64,000 nt of DNA from NCBI RefSeq assembly GCF_947489255.1, contig NZ_CANLCY010000003.1, forward strand, positions 186,001 through 250,000, given 5' to 3'. Each line of letters opens with the position of its first letter. Positions within the stretch are counted from its first letter, which is position 1. Shown in pieces: positions 8,139 through 16,810 of the stretch. The notes below the pieces were generated by a model. The model was not told the DNA's origin, did no database searches, and saw only the letters and a program-made list of their open reading frames with translations. The position numbers and the translations under genes were made by a program. The DNA is from an uncultured Microbacterium sp. (GTDB taxonomy: Bacteria; Actinomycetota; Actinomycetes; Actinomycetales; Microbacteriaceae).

Positions 8139-9191
8139 TCAGTCGGCGCCGACCTCGCGGATGATCTCGTCCTGCACGAGGCGAGCAGCGGTCGGCCCGG
8201 CGTTCAGGAACCACGGGTCGTAGTCGACCGCCACGGCCTTCCCGTCGGCGACCGATGCGAGCGTGGACCACAGCGGAGCACCCTCGATGAAGGCGACCCC
8301 CTCGCCCGTGCCCGCGTAGAACACGTGGTCGGCGTCGGCGAGGTCGATCTGCTCCGCGCTGATCTCCTGCGACGTCTCATCGAACTGCTGCGACGACGGG
8401 CGGCCGAGGCCGAGGTCCTGCGCGAGACCGCCGGTGAATGACGGCACGCCCATGATGCGCGTCCGGTCACCGGTCGACTGCAGGAACGACACGGTCGTCG
8501 CTCCTTCCTCTCGTCCGGCCGCGAACGCCGCGCTCTCGCCTTGGAGGGAATCCAGGATGCCGAGGGCCGCCCCCTCGTCGCCGAGAGCATCGGCGATGAG
8601 CAGGAAGTCGCTCTTCCAGTTCACACCGTTGCCCTTGGTGACGACCGTCGGCGCGATCGCCGACAGGGCGTCGTAGAGCTCGGCACCGCGGGTGGCGTTG
8701 ATGAGGATGAGATCGGGGGCCGTCTGCGCGATGGCCTCGAGGTCGGGCTCCGTCCGCTGGCCGATGTCGGTCATGGCATCGAGGGCCGCGGCATCCTGAG
8801 GGAAGGCCTCGCTGAGGTACGCCGGCACGAGGCCGCTGTTCTCGGCACGGGTCGCGGCGGCGGGCACCTGGCCGAGGGTGAGCAGCGCGTCGAGTTGACC
8901 GGTGGAGACCACGGCGATGCGCGTGGGCGCCGCGGCGATCTCGGTCACGCCGGCGAAGTGGGTCACCTCGCGGGGGAAGACCCCGTCGCCCTCGCTCGAG
9001 CCCATCCCGGGTTCGAGGTCGCGCGCCACGACCCAGTCACCGGTCGACCCTGCCTCGGAGTCGACGGACACGGCGGGGGCGGCGGTCCCCGCGCACCCCA
9101 CGAGGGTCAGCAGGGTCGCCGCGGCGAGGCCACCGAGCAGGTGACGGGGACGGAAACGGTCGGTCACGGACGAAGAACGAAAGACGGTCAC
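8139..9191 (-). CDS. Iron-siderophore ABC transporter substrate-binding lipoprotein
   Basis: Periplasm-equivalent binding protein of the FecB/FepB/BtuF class, 350 residues. Lipobox LVGC with Cys33; conserved sequence PTRIAVVSTGQLDALLTLGQVPAAATR and the binding-protein motifs DIGQRTEPDLEAIAQTAPDLILIN are typical of siderophore receptors. It is divergent from two FecCD permease genes with only 23 bp between the two GTG starts. The TAACCT -10-like sequence lies almost on the start codon, so the mRNA is probably leaderless. An iron box covers the gap, so repression by a DtxR/IdeR-type protein under iron sufficiency is likely. Confidence 0.9.
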   Translation of the reverse strand: MTVFRSSSVTDRFRPRHLLGGLAAATLLTLVGCAGTAAPAVSVDSEAGSTGDWVVARDLEPGMGSSEGDGVFPREVTHFAGVTEIAAAPTRIAVVSTGQLDALLTLGQVPAAATRAENSGLVPAYLSEAFPQDAAALDAMTDIGQRTEPDLEAIAQTAPDLILINATRGAELYDALSAIAPTVVTKGNGVNWKSDFLLIADALGDEGAALGILDSLQGESAAFAAGREEGATTVSFLQSTGDRTRIMGVPSFTGGLAQDLGLGRPSSQQFDETSQEISAEQIDLADADHVFYAGTGEGVAFIEGAPLWSTLASVADGKAVAVDYDPWFLNAGPTAARLVQDEIIREVGAD

Positions 9192-9195
9192 ACGG

Positions 9196-9214
9196 TTAGG
9201 TTATCCTTACCTGT
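9196..9214. promoter_or_regulatory. DtxR/IdeR-type iron box with overlapping divergent promoters
   Basis: TTAGGTTATCCTTACCTGT matches the IdeR/DtxR consensus TTAGGTTAGGCTAACCTAA at 15 of 19 positions. It fills the gap between two divergent GTG starts. TATCCT (9202-9207) on the + strand and TAACCT on the - strand could be the two -10 boxes; each would start transcription at or next to the start codon. One bound dimer pair could therefore silence both directions. Confidence 0.85.
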
Positions 9215-10267
9215 GTGCCCGACGTGACCGCCGCCGCCCCGCCGTCGGTCGTCGCACAACACGTCCTCGCGCGGCGTCGCCGCACCCGCGCGCGCACGAT
9301 CGTCGTCACCCTGGCCATGCTCGGGGCAGTGGCACTGCTGGCGGTCGCGAGTCTCGCGATCGGATCCCGCCCTCTCGCCCCGGGCGACGTCATCGCCGCC
9401 CTCTTCTCCGACCGACGGGATGCCGTGGGCGTCATCGTGCACGAGCTGCGCGCGCCGCGCACCCTCACGGCGCTGCTGACCGGCGCGTGCCTCGGCGTCG
9501 CCGGAGTGCTCATGCAGGCCGTGACCCGCAACCCGCTCGCCGACCCGGGACTGCTGGGGGTCAACGCGGGGGCTGCGGTGGGAGTGGTCACCGCGATCGC
9601 CTTCTTCGGCGTGGGAACGGCGAGCGGCTACGTCTGGTTCGCGTTCGCGGGCGCTGCGGGCGCGGCGGTGCTGGTGACGGCCGCGGCCCGGGCCGGTCGG
9701 CGCGGCGACACCGTGGGTCTCGTGCTGGCGGGAGTGGCGCTGAGCGCGTGCCTCGGAGCGGTCGTGCGCATCATCACGCTCGTCGACGACGACACCTTCG
9801 AGTCGTTCCGCTTCTGGGCGGTCGGGTCGTTCGAGCGGCGCGACCCCGATGTCGCCCTGCAGCTGCTGCCGTTCGCGCTCGTGGGCGTCGCGATCGCGAT
9901 CATCGTCTCGCGCGGTCTCGATCAGCTGCGTCTCGGTGCCGACCTGGCGCGCGCTCTCGGGGTGTCCCCCGCGTTCGTGGTGATCGGCGCGGGTGCGGCG
10001 ATCACACTGCTGTGCGCGACGGCCACCTCCGCAGCCGGACCCCTGGCCTTCATCGGACTGCTCGTCGCCCATCTCGTGCGCGGGCTCGGGGCCATCGACG
10101 TCCGCGGATGCCTCCCCCTCGCCGCGGCGACCGGGGCGGCCCTCACCGTCGCGAGCGATGTCATCGGGCGGGTCATCGCTCCCCCGGGCGAGATCGAGGC
10201 GGGAATCGTCGCCGCGTTCCTGGGCGCTCCCCTGCTGCTGTGGCTCGTCATCCGGAGGGCCTCATGA
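9215..10267 (+). CDS. FecCD-family iron-siderophore ABC permease (first subunit)
   Basis: Membrane subunit of a siderophore or heme importer, 350 residues with about nine to ten membrane segments. Family signatures visible: RAPRTLTALLTGACLGVAGVLMQ..TRNPLADPGLLGVNAGA near residue 80-120 and GPLAFIGLLVAHLVRGL near 270. GTG start with no ribosome-binding site and an adjacent -10 box, so leaderless translation is likely. Its stop overlaps the start of the second permease (ATGA). Confidence 0.93.
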   Translation: MPDVTAAAPPSVVAQHVLARRRRTRARTIVVTLAMLGAVALLAVASLAIGSRPLAPGDVIAALFSDRRDAVGVIVHELRAPRTLTALLTGACLGVAGVLMQAVTRNPLADPGLLGVNAGAAVGVVTAIAFFGVGTASGYVWFAFAGAAGAAVLVTAAARAGRRGDTVGLVLAGVALSACLGAVVRIITLVDDDTFESFRFWAVGSFERRDPDVALQLLPFALVGVAIAIIVSRGLDQLRLGADLARALGVSPAFVVIGAGAAITLLCATATSAAGPLAFIGLLVAHLVRGLGAIDVRGCLPLAAATGAALTVASDVIGRVIAPPGEIEAGIVAAFLGAPLLLWLVIRRAS

Positions 10268-11262
10268 CCGCCGCCGCGGCCGTCGCGCGACGACGTCGGT
10301 ACGCCGCGGTCACGGCGGCGATCGTCGTCGTCGCCCTCGGCGCCGCCGTCGTGGGCGTGACGACCGGATCGTTCCAGGCATCGCTGGGCGACGTGGCATC
10401 CGTCTTCTCGGGCGGTGCGGACGCACGCACGAGCGTCGTCGTGCTGGGGCTGCGGGTGCCGCGCGTGCTCGCCGCCCTGCTGATCGGAACAGCGTTGGGA
10501 CTGGCCGGCGCCGTCTTCCAGACTCTCGCCCGCAATCCGCTCGCGAGTCCCGACATCGTCGGCTTCACCGCCGGCTCGGCCACCGGAGCCCTCGTCGGAC
10601 TCATCGTCGTGGCGCCCACGGCGTCGCCCGCCGCGGGCGCGTGGATGGGCGGACTGCTCACGGTCGCGGTCGTCATGCTCATCGCGCGCAGCGTCGGCGT
10701 CTCGCGCGAGCGCACGATCCTCGCGGGCATCGCCCTGTCGATGCTGCTGGCCGCGGTGAACGACTACCTGCTCACGCGCGCGCCGATCGAGATCGCCCGC
10801 AACGCCGACCAATGGCTGCACGGCAGCCTCGCCGCCACCTCGATGGATGACGTCGTCCTGCTCATCGCGTCGATCGGCATCCTGAGTCTCGTTCTCGTGC
10901 TGCGTCGCCGCGACCTCCGTGCGCTCGAACTCGGCGACGACACCGCCCGTTCGCTGGGGGTGCGCACGCCGCGGGTGCGCCTGGTGCTGCTCGTCGTCGC
11001 GGCGCTGCTGACCGGAACGGCGACCGCGGTGTCGGGCCCGATCGGCTTCATCGCCCTCGCCGCGCCCCAGCTCGCCCGACGGCTCTTCGGCACGAGCGGC
11101 ATCCCCCTGCTCGGGTCGGCCCTGACCGGCGCGACCGTCCTCGTGATCGCCGACGTCGTCGCGCAGCGGGCGCTCGCGCCGCTGCAGATCCCGGTGGGAC
11201 TGCTCACCGGGGTCGTCGGCGGCGCCTACCTGTTCTGGATCGTCGCCCGCTCGCGTCGATGA
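10264..11262 (+). CDS. FecCD-family iron-siderophore ABC permease (second subunit)
   Basis: 332 residues, same fold as its neighbour: LRVPRVLAALLIGTALGLAGAVFQTLARNPLASPDIVGFTAG near residue 60-105 and GPIGFIALAAPQLARRL near 255. The two permeases presumably form a heterodimer. The ATG overlaps the preceding stop by four bases. No FecE-type ATPase follows: the next feature is a tRNA gene 40 bp downstream, so the importer must borrow an ATPase encoded elsewhere. Confidence 0.93.
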   Translation: MTAAAAVARRRRYAAVTAAIVVVALGAAVVGVTTGSFQASLGDVASVFSGGADARTSVVVLGLRVPRVLAALLIGTALGLAGAVFQTLARNPLASPDIVGFTAGSATGALVGLIVVAPTASPAAGAWMGGLLTVAVVMLIARSVGVSRERTILAGIALSMLLAAVNDYLLTRAPIEIARNADQWLHGSLAATSMDDVVLLIASIGILSLVLVLRRRDLRALELGDDTARSLGVRTPRVRLVLLVVAALLTGTATAVSGPIGFIALAAPQLARRLFGTSGIPLLGSALTGATVLVIADVVAQRALAPLQIPVGLLTGVVGGAYLFWIVARSRR

Positions 11263-11302
11263 GCACGTCGGGCTCGGGCGTCCCGGTAGGCTGGAGTCAT
11301 CA

Positions 11303-11378
11303 GGGCCTGTAGCTCAGTTGGCAGAGCATCGGACTTTTAATCCGCGGGTCGAGGGTTCGAGCCCCTCCGGGCCCACCA
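11303..11378 (+). tRNA. tRNA-Lys (anticodon UUU)
   Basis: Full cloverleaf: acceptor GGGCCTG with CGGGCCC, anticodon stem CGGAC with the loop TTTTTAA context giving anticodon TTT, T-arm GAGGGTTCGAGCCCCTC, discriminator A and an encoded CCA (11376-11378). A -10-like TAGGCT lies at 11287-11292. No integrase or repeated 3' end is seen nearby. Confidence 0.95.
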
Positions 11379-11524
11379 CGTCAACGTTCCTCGGATATCC
11401 GCCTCAGCGATCTCCGCGGGAGTCCCGACCTCCGAGCACTTCGCGCCACCCTGTTGCCATGGGCGGTTCTGCTTCCAGCATGCGGGCGCTCCTCGTCAGC
11501 AGCGATCGATTGACGGGAGGAGAG

Positions 11525-12733
11525 TCATCCCCCCGCCTTGCGCCCGCGACGCACCCGCTCGACGGTCTCCCCCGCGGCAACACCGACGAGAAGGACCGCG
11601 GCCGCGATCGACAGCCGGAGCGCGTCGAAGAACGGGAGGAAGAAAGCCATCGCCGCAAGCACGGCCAGACCGACGAGGCCGACCAGCTGAGCTCGCGACC
11701 ACCGTCTTTCGAGCGTGCGCCGGAAGAGCGCGGTGCCGGCGAGGAAGAGGATTGGCGCGCCGACGATGACGATGGTCGCGGCGACACTTCGCTGGTCGGG
11801 ATGCGAGAGCATCTCCTTGTCGCCCACGCTCATCAACACGATCCCGGCGATGATCGGAAGGTGCACCCAGGTGTACGCCGTGCGAGCGAGTCGGCCCGGT
11901 TCGTCCGACGCCTCGATCGCCTCCGCACCGACGCGCTCGCCGTGATCGAAGTAGATCCACCACGCGGCCGCGGCAGCGACGAACGCCGTCACCAGCGCCG
12001 CGACCGACGACGCGGATGATTCCTTCTCGACGAACGCGAGGCCGGTGACGAGGAGCCCCTCGCCGACGGCGATGAGGACGAAGAGCGCCGTCCGTTCGGC
12101 GATGTGAGGACCGGACAGATCCCACGATTGCAGCCGCACCTTCCCTCGACCCGGTATCGGGTACCCCAGAATCGTGCCGAGCAGTTCGAGGGCGAGAGCC
12201 GCCGTCCACAACGGCAGCTGCCACGCATGCGGCAGCACGGCACCGACGATCCAGAGGGCGCCGCCGACGACGGTCCATCCGAGGATCAGAGCGAAATCGT
12301 GCGCCACCCGCCGGTCGTGACGAACCGTCGCCCACACGATGAACCCCGTGCGCCCGACCTGCAGGACGACGTACGACAGCGCGAACGCCCACGCTCGATC
12401 ACCGAATGCCTCCGCGATCGAGACGCTCATCACGAGCGCGACGAAACCCAGCGCGACGACCGCTCCGCGCACGGGAAGCTTCACGGGGTCGAGCCAGTTG
12501 GTCACCCAGGTGGTCGACACCCACGCCCACCACAGTGCGCACACCATGATGATGCCCTCGAAACCGCCGAGCGGAGTCTGGTTCTCGTATAGGTAAGCGG
12601 ACAATTGCGTCAGCGCGAGAACGAACATCAGGTCGAAGAACAGCTCGACGTACGTCACCCGATCCGCGCGCGAGGAGTCCGTTGGGCGCAACACGTCGCG
12701 GGCCATCCCGAATGCCATGCCCCATCCTGACAC
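11525..12733 (-). CDS. ltrA: Low temperature requirement protein A (LtrA) family membrane protein
   Basis: Polytopic membrane protein of 402 residues with about ten to twelve hydrophobic segments. The N-terminal VTYVELFFDLMFVLALTQLS and later AERTALFVLIAVGEGLLVTG are the hallmarks of the LtrA family, first linked to growth of Listeria at low temperature; the biochemical function is unknown. Three in-frame ATGs lie within the first ten codons, so the start is uncertain by a few residues. It stands alone, convergent with tRNA-Lys. Confidence 0.88.
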   Translation of the reverse strand: MSGWGMAFGMARDVLRPTDSSRADRVTYVELFFDLMFVLALTQLSAYLYENQTPLGGFEGIIMVCALWWAWVSTTWVTNWLDPVKLPVRGAVVALGFVALVMSVSIAEAFGDRAWAFALSYVVLQVGRTGFIVWATVRHDRRVAHDFALILGWTVVGGALWIVGAVLPHAWQLPLWTAALALELLGTILGYPIPGRGKVRLQSWDLSGPHIAERTALFVLIAVGEGLLVTGLAFVEKESSASSVAALVTAFVAAAAAWWIYFDHGERVGAEAIEASDEPGRLARTAYTWVHLPIIAGIVLMSVGDKEMLSHPDQRSVAATIVIVGAPILFLAGTALFRRTLERRWSRAQLVGLVGLAVLAAMAFFLPFFDALRLSIAAAVLLVGVAAGETVERVRRGRKAGG

Positions 12734-12900
12734 TGACGCGCTGGCCCCAGGCGGAGCGACAACATCCGCGTCCGTGGGCCCGCACGACTCGCACCGGACG
12801 ACGATGGGCTCGCGCCATCACGACGAGAGCCCGAAACGGAGCCGAGAAGCTCGCTCCTACCGTGACCACATCTTCCGCGAGAGCGGCCGCACCGACCGCC

Positions 12901-13515
12901 TCACCCACCCGGGCAGTCGCACGTCCCACCGCTGGCGCACTGGCACGGCATTGACGGATAGTCCTCGGTGGTCACGGTGCGCCGCACGTCGAGGCCGTCG
13001 ATCGACCGCGGCTCCCCGTAGCGCGTGTAGTCGATGACCTCGGCGACGTCGGCGAGGCCGTGCCCCTGCCCGTCGGTGCAGTCGGAGGCGAAGGTGTGGA
13101 TCTTCCGCTCGCCGGCCGGGAAGCGCAGCTCGAAGCAGACCGCCGCGCTGCGCTGGTCGTAGAAGAGGCCGCCGCCCGTCTCGACCCCCGCGGAGGTCGC
13201 GAGGATCAGCGACGTGCCGTCATCGGATGCCGCGAGGCCGAGCAGCTTCAACGACCCCCCGGCCGGGACGACGGCGGGATCGGCATACGCGGGTCGCACG
13301 TCGGAGACGAATCCGATCCGGGCGATCGCGGCCTCAGGGTCGGAGACGATGTCGGCGCGGTACGGCCAGAACGTGTCCTGCGCCCTGTCCACCGAGCGCG
13401 CGAGCGCGTCCTGCAGCTCCGCCTCCGGCGAGGGCATCACCCCGCACCCCGTCGCCAGCAAAGCAGAAAGGCCGATGGCCACCGAACCGATACCGCGTCG
13501 TGCTCCCCCGTGCAT
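12901..13515 (-). CDS. Putative lipoprotein with a cysteine-rich C-terminus
   Basis: 204 residues; signal peptide with lipobox ATGC (Cys24), so probably anchored on the outer face of the membrane. I do not recognise the domain. The body contains FYDQRSAAVCFELRFPAG and FASDCTDGQGHGLADVAEV, and the protein ends CQCASGGTCDCPGG, four closely spaced cysteines that could bind metal or form disulfides. Seven cysteines in total after the lipobox is unusual for a secreted actinobacterial protein. Not obviously co-transcribed with the LysR gene 60 bp upstream, although it is on the same strand. Confidence 0.78.
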   Translation of the reverse strand: MHGGARRGIGSVAIGLSALLATGCGVMPSPEAELQDALARSVDRAQDTFWPYRADIVSDPEAAIARIGFVSDVRPAYADPAVVPAGGSLKLLGLAASDDGTSLILATSAGVETGGGLFYDQRSAAVCFELRFPAGERKIHTFASDCTDGQGHGLADVAEVIDYTRYGEPRSIDGLDVRRTVTTEDYPSMPCQCASGGTCDCPGG

Positions 13516-13576
13516 GCGGGTCAGTGTGCCGCACGGTGCATCACCGCGACGGCATGCGGCGGGGCCGCGGCATCCG

Positions 13577-14524
13577 TCATCCCTCGTCGAGGAGCTCGAC
13601 CCCGAACTCCGCGACCACCGCGCGCACCTCTCCGAGGTAGCGCTGCGCCTGCTCGGTGAGGGGTATGGCGGTGCGGTCGATCCAGCCGATCTCGATCTGC
13701 TCGTCGACCTCGAGCGGCACGGCGACGATCTCGGGGTCGAGGTCGTCGCTGATGATGCCCGTCGAGATCGTGTAGCCGTCGAGGCCGATCATGAGGTTGA
13801 AGATGGTCGCGCGGTCGGAGACGCGGATCTCCTGGCGGCTCGACAGCGTCGAGAGGATCTCCTCGGCGAAGTAGAAGGAGTTGTTCGCGCCCTGGTCGAA
13901 GGTGAGGCGCGGAAGGTCGACGAGGTCGTCGAGCGTCGCCCGCGGGCGGGATGCCAGGGGGTTCCGGCGCGAGACGAAGATGTGCGGCTCCGCGACGAAC
14001 AGCGGGTGGAAGGCCAGCCCCGAATCGCGCAACAGCTTGTCGAGCACGTTGCGGTTGAAGTCGTTGCGGAACAGGATGCCAAGCTCGCTGCGGAGGGTCC
14101 GGACGTCTTCGATGATGTCGAACGTGCGCGTCTCGCGGAGCGAGAACTCGTACTCCGCGGCATCCGTCGCCTTCACCATGCGCACGAACGCGTCGACGAC
14201 GAACGAGTAGTGCTGGGCCGAGACGCCCAGCAGGCGCCGCGAGGGCGGGCGGCCGAGGTAGCGCTGCTCGAGGAGCTCGGCCTGCTCCACCACCTGGCGG
14301 GCGTAGCCGAGGAACTCCACGCCGTCGTTGGTGAGCGTGATCCCCCGGGCCGAGCGGGTGAGCAGGTCGCGGCCGACCCGGGTCTCGAGGTCTTTCATGG
14401 CGGCCGACATGGTGGGCTGCGCGACGTAGAGCAGATCGGCGGCGGCGGAGATCGAGCCCTCGGCGGCGACCTCGATGAAGTACTGCAGTTGCTGGAGCGT
14501 GATCCCGCTCGACCGCTTAGCCAT
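13577..14524 (-). CDS. LysR-family transcriptional regulator, probable regulator of mesX-mesD
   Basis: 315 residues. N-terminal winged helix-turn-helix (residues 9-68: LQQLQYFIEVAAEGSISAAADLLYVAQPTMSAAMKDLE) and a LysR substrate-binding domain from about 95. It is divergent from the mesX-mesD pair with 42 bp between, and the gap holds two inverted repeats, one of them over its own start codon; this is the usual LysR arrangement of autorepression plus control of the divergent operon. The effector is not visible; homocysteine, as for MetR, is a guess from the neighbours. Confidence 0.9.
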   Translation of the reverse strand: MAKRSSGITLQQLQYFIEVAAEGSISAAADLLYVAQPTMSAAMKDLETRVGRDLLTRSARGITLTNDGVEFLGYARQVVEQAELLEQRYLGRPPSRRLLGVSAQHYSFVVDAFVRMVKATDAAEYEFSLRETRTFDIIEDVRTLRSELGILFRNDFNRNVLDKLLRDSGLAFHPLFVAEPHIFVSRRNPLASRPRATLDDLVDLPRLTFDQGANNSFYFAEEILSTLSSRQEIRVSDRATIFNLMIGLDGYTISTGIISDDLDPEIVAVPLEVDEQIEIGWIDRTAIPLTEQAQRYLGEVRAVVAEFGVELLDEG

Positions 14525-14549
14525 AGCTCAAAGCTATAGCACTGCATAG
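14523..14549. promoter_or_regulatory. LysR operator region (two inverted repeats)
   Basis: ATAGCT-CAA-AGCTAT (14523-14537) is a perfect inverted repeat overlapping the LysR start codon. CTAT-AGCACTGC-ATAG (14534-14549) overlaps it and has the CTAT/ATAG ends usual for LysR sites; its right end, CATAGT, could be the mesX -10 box. Binding here could control both directions. Confidence 0.6.
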
Positions 14550-14566
14550 TCGGCGGGAATTACCCG

Positions 14567-15628
14567 ATGACCGAGCCCTCGGCGCACGATGGAGAACACC
14601 ACCAACCGCGGGCCCACCCGGCCCCCGCACCCGATTGGCCCGTCATGGCGAACGACATCACGTTCAGCATCACCACCACCCGTTTCGACGAGGACTACGC
14701 CCCGGCCGAGGCCTCGCGCGTGACGACGAACTTCGCCAACCTGGCGCGCGGCGCGGGCCGTCAGCAGAACCTGCGCAACGCCCTGTCGATGATGAACCAC
14801 CGACTGAACGAACTCGTGCCGGGAGATGCCGACCGGTACCGCGTCGAGCTCGACATCGTCTCGGTTCACCTGCGCTTCGGAGACGGGGCGGATGACGAGG
14901 AGTTCCCCGTCATCGAAGTGCTCGACGTGAGCATCGTCGACACGCGCACCGGCGAGCGCCACCGCGGCATCGTGGGCAACAACTTCTCCTCGTACCTGCG
15001 CGACTACGACTTCAGCGTCGTGCTGCCCGCCGCGAACGCCGGCGGCACCGGGTTCACGGTGCCGGAGGACTTCGGCATCCTGCACGGGAAGATCTTCCAG
15101 CACTTCCTCGACTCCGACGCCTACCGCGAGCGCTTCGCGCAGGCGCCCGTGATCTGCATCAGCGTGTCGACGAGCCGCACCTACCGGCGCACGGGCGTCG
15201 TGCACCCCGTGCTCGGCGTCGAATACGCGCAGGACTCCTTCTCGCTGACCGACGACTACTTCGGACGCATGGGCCTGCAGGTGCGGTACTTCATGCCGCG
15301 CGGCAGCGTCGCCCCTCTCGCCTTCTATTTCCGCGACGACCTCACCTCCGAGTACTCCGACCTGCAGCTGGCCGGGACGATCGCCACGATGGAGACGTTC
15401 CAGAAGATCTACCGCCCCGAGATCTACAACGCCGTCAGCCCGGCGGGCGAGGTGTACCGCCCCACCCTCGACGAGCCCGACTTCGTGCGCACCGGCATCG
15501 ACTACGACCGCGAGGAGCGCAGCCAGCTCGCCGTGACGCAGGGCCGCTACGCCGAGGAGCACTTCGTGAAGCCCCACCGCCACATCCTCGACGCGTGGGC
15601 CGCCGACTACGCGGCACCCGTCCGATGA
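14567..15628 (+). CDS. mesX: MesX (DUF1852), partner of the MesD methionine synthase
   Basis: 353 residues if started at ATG 14567; the conserved part begins at MANDITFSITTTRFDEDY (ATG 14645), so the first 26 residues, rich in Pro and His, may be an untranslated leader. The protein is a DUF1852 member. From the published work on folate-independent methionine synthases (Price and colleagues), DUF1852 proteins (MesX) are needed together with MesD, and this pair works only with oxygen; the methyl donor was not known. The adjacent mesD gene supports the assignment. Neither candidate start has a strong ribosome-binding site. Confidence 0.87.
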   Translation: MTEPSAHDGEHHQPRAHPAPAPDWPVMANDITFSITTTRFDEDYAPAEASRVTTNFANLARGAGRQQNLRNALSMMNHRLNELVPGDADRYRVELDIVSVHLRFGDGADDEEFPVIEVLDVSIVDTRTGERHRGIVGNNFSSYLRDYDFSVVLPAANAGGTGFTVPEDFGILHGKIFQHFLDSDAYRERFAQAPVICISVSTSRTYRRTGVVHPVLGVEYAQDSFSLTDDYFGRMGLQVRYFMPRGSVAPLAFYFRDDLTSEYSDLQLAGTIATMETFQKIYRPEIYNAVSPAGEVYRPTLDEPDFVRTGIDYDREERSQLAVTQGRYAEEHFVKPHRHILDAWAADYAAPVR

Positions 15629-15648
15629 CCTTCGAAGGAACCAGCCCC

Positions 15649-16677
15649 GTGACGACGCTCCTGCCCACCTCGACCGTCGGCAGCCTCCCCAAGCCCGCGT
15701 GGCTCGCCAAGCCCGAGGTGCTGTGGTCGCCGTGGGAGCTCGAGGGCGACGTGCTCGTCGAGGGCAAGCACGACGCGCTGCGCTCCGCGGTGCAGGAGCA
15801 GGAACGCCGTGGCCTGGACATCATCAGCGACGGCGAGCAGACGCGTCAGCACTTCGTGACCACCTTCATCGAGAACCTCGACGGCGTCGACTTCGAGAAC
15901 CGCGAGACGGTGCGCATCCGCAACCGCTACGACGCGAGCGTGCCGACCGTCGTGGGCGCCGTCAGCCGACGTGGTCCGGTGTTCATCGAGGATGCCGCGT
16001 TCCTGCGCGCGCAGACCGACCGGCCGATCAAGTGGGCGCTGCCCGGTCCCATGACGATGATCGACACCCTGTCCGACCGCTACTACGGCAGCCGCGAGAA
16101 GCTCGCGTGGGAGTTCGCGACCATCCTGAACGACGAGGCGCGCGAGCTCGAGGCCGCGGGCGTCGACATCATCCAGTTCGACGAGCCCGCGTTCAACGTC
16201 TTCTTCGACGAGATGAAGGACTGGGGCATCGCCGCCCTCGAGCGCGCCGCGGAGGGCCTCCGCGCCGAGACCGCCGTGCACATCTGCTACGGCTACGGCA
16301 TCAAGGCCAACACCGACTGGAAGGCCACCCTGGGCTCGGAGTGGCGCCAGTACGAGGAGTCGTTCCCCCTGCTGCAGCGCTCGAGCATCGACATCGTCTC
16401 GCTCGAGAGCCACCACTCGAACGTGCCGATCGACCTCGTCGAGCTGGTCCGCGGCAAGAAGGTCATGCTCGGCGCCCTCGACGTCGCCAGCGAGCGCATC
16501 GAGACGCCCGAGGAAGTCGCCGACACCCTCCGCCGCGCCCTGCAGTTCGTCGATGCCGACAAGCTCATCCCCAGCTCCAACTGCGGCATGGCGCCGCTGC
16601 CGCGTCGTGTCGCCTTCGACAAGGTCAGCGCGCTGACCGCCGGAGCGGCGCTGCTGCGCGAGGAGCTCGCGGACTGA
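15649..16677 (+). CDS. mesD: MesD-type short methionine synthase (core MetE, folate-independent)
   Basis: Catalytic-domain-only relative of MetE, 342 residues, lacking the N-terminal half that binds methyl-tetrahydrofolate. Zinc ligands are present: His211 and Cys213 in HICYGYG and Cys312 in SSNCGMAPLPRR; FDEPAFN holds the usual acidic residue. It begins TTLLPTSTVGSLPKPAWL, typical of the family. I prefer GTG 15649 (AAGGAA nine bases upstream); ATG 15625 in the same frame overlaps the mesX stop (ATGA) and is an alternative. Makes methionine from homocysteine; the pairing with mesX argues for the MesD class rather than MesA-C. Confidence 0.88.
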   Translation: MTTLLPTSTVGSLPKPAWLAKPEVLWSPWELEGDVLVEGKHDALRSAVQEQERRGLDIISDGEQTRQHFVTTFIENLDGVDFENRETVRIRNRYDASVPTVVGAVSRRGPVFIEDAAFLRAQTDRPIKWALPGPMTMIDTLSDRYYGSREKLAWEFATILNDEARELEAAGVDIIQFDEPAFNVFFDEMKDWGIAALERAAEGLRAETAVHICYGYGIKANTDWKATLGSEWRQYEESFPLLQRSSIDIVSLESHHSNVPIDLVELVRGKKVMLGALDVASERIETPEEVADTLRRALQFVDADKLIPSSNCGMAPLPRRVAFDKVSALTAGAALLREELAD

Positions 16678-16682
16678 GGACT

Positions 16683-16719
16683 CGGTCAGGGGCCGCGACC
16701 GCATCCCGGCCCCTGACCG
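16683..16719 (+). terminator. Hairpin terminator after mesD
   Basis: A perfect 13-bp stem (CGGTCAGGGGCCG 16683-16695, CGGCCCCTGACCG 16707-16719) with an 11-base loop, right after the mesD stop. There is no U-tract. Confidence 0.7.
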
Positions 16720-16810
16720 ACCGCCCCACGCGGGCCGATTCCCTTCGAGAATGCGGATGACGTGGCAGAGTCGGAACGATCCCTTCCCCGTTCCGAGGAG
16801 CAGCAGTCCC

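Noticed and set aside
11303..11524. tRNA-Lys as an integration site for a mobile element
   Set aside because: No duplicated tRNA 3' end, integrase or phage gene downstream; LtrA follows normally. The same holds for tRNA-Thr and tRNA-Pro.
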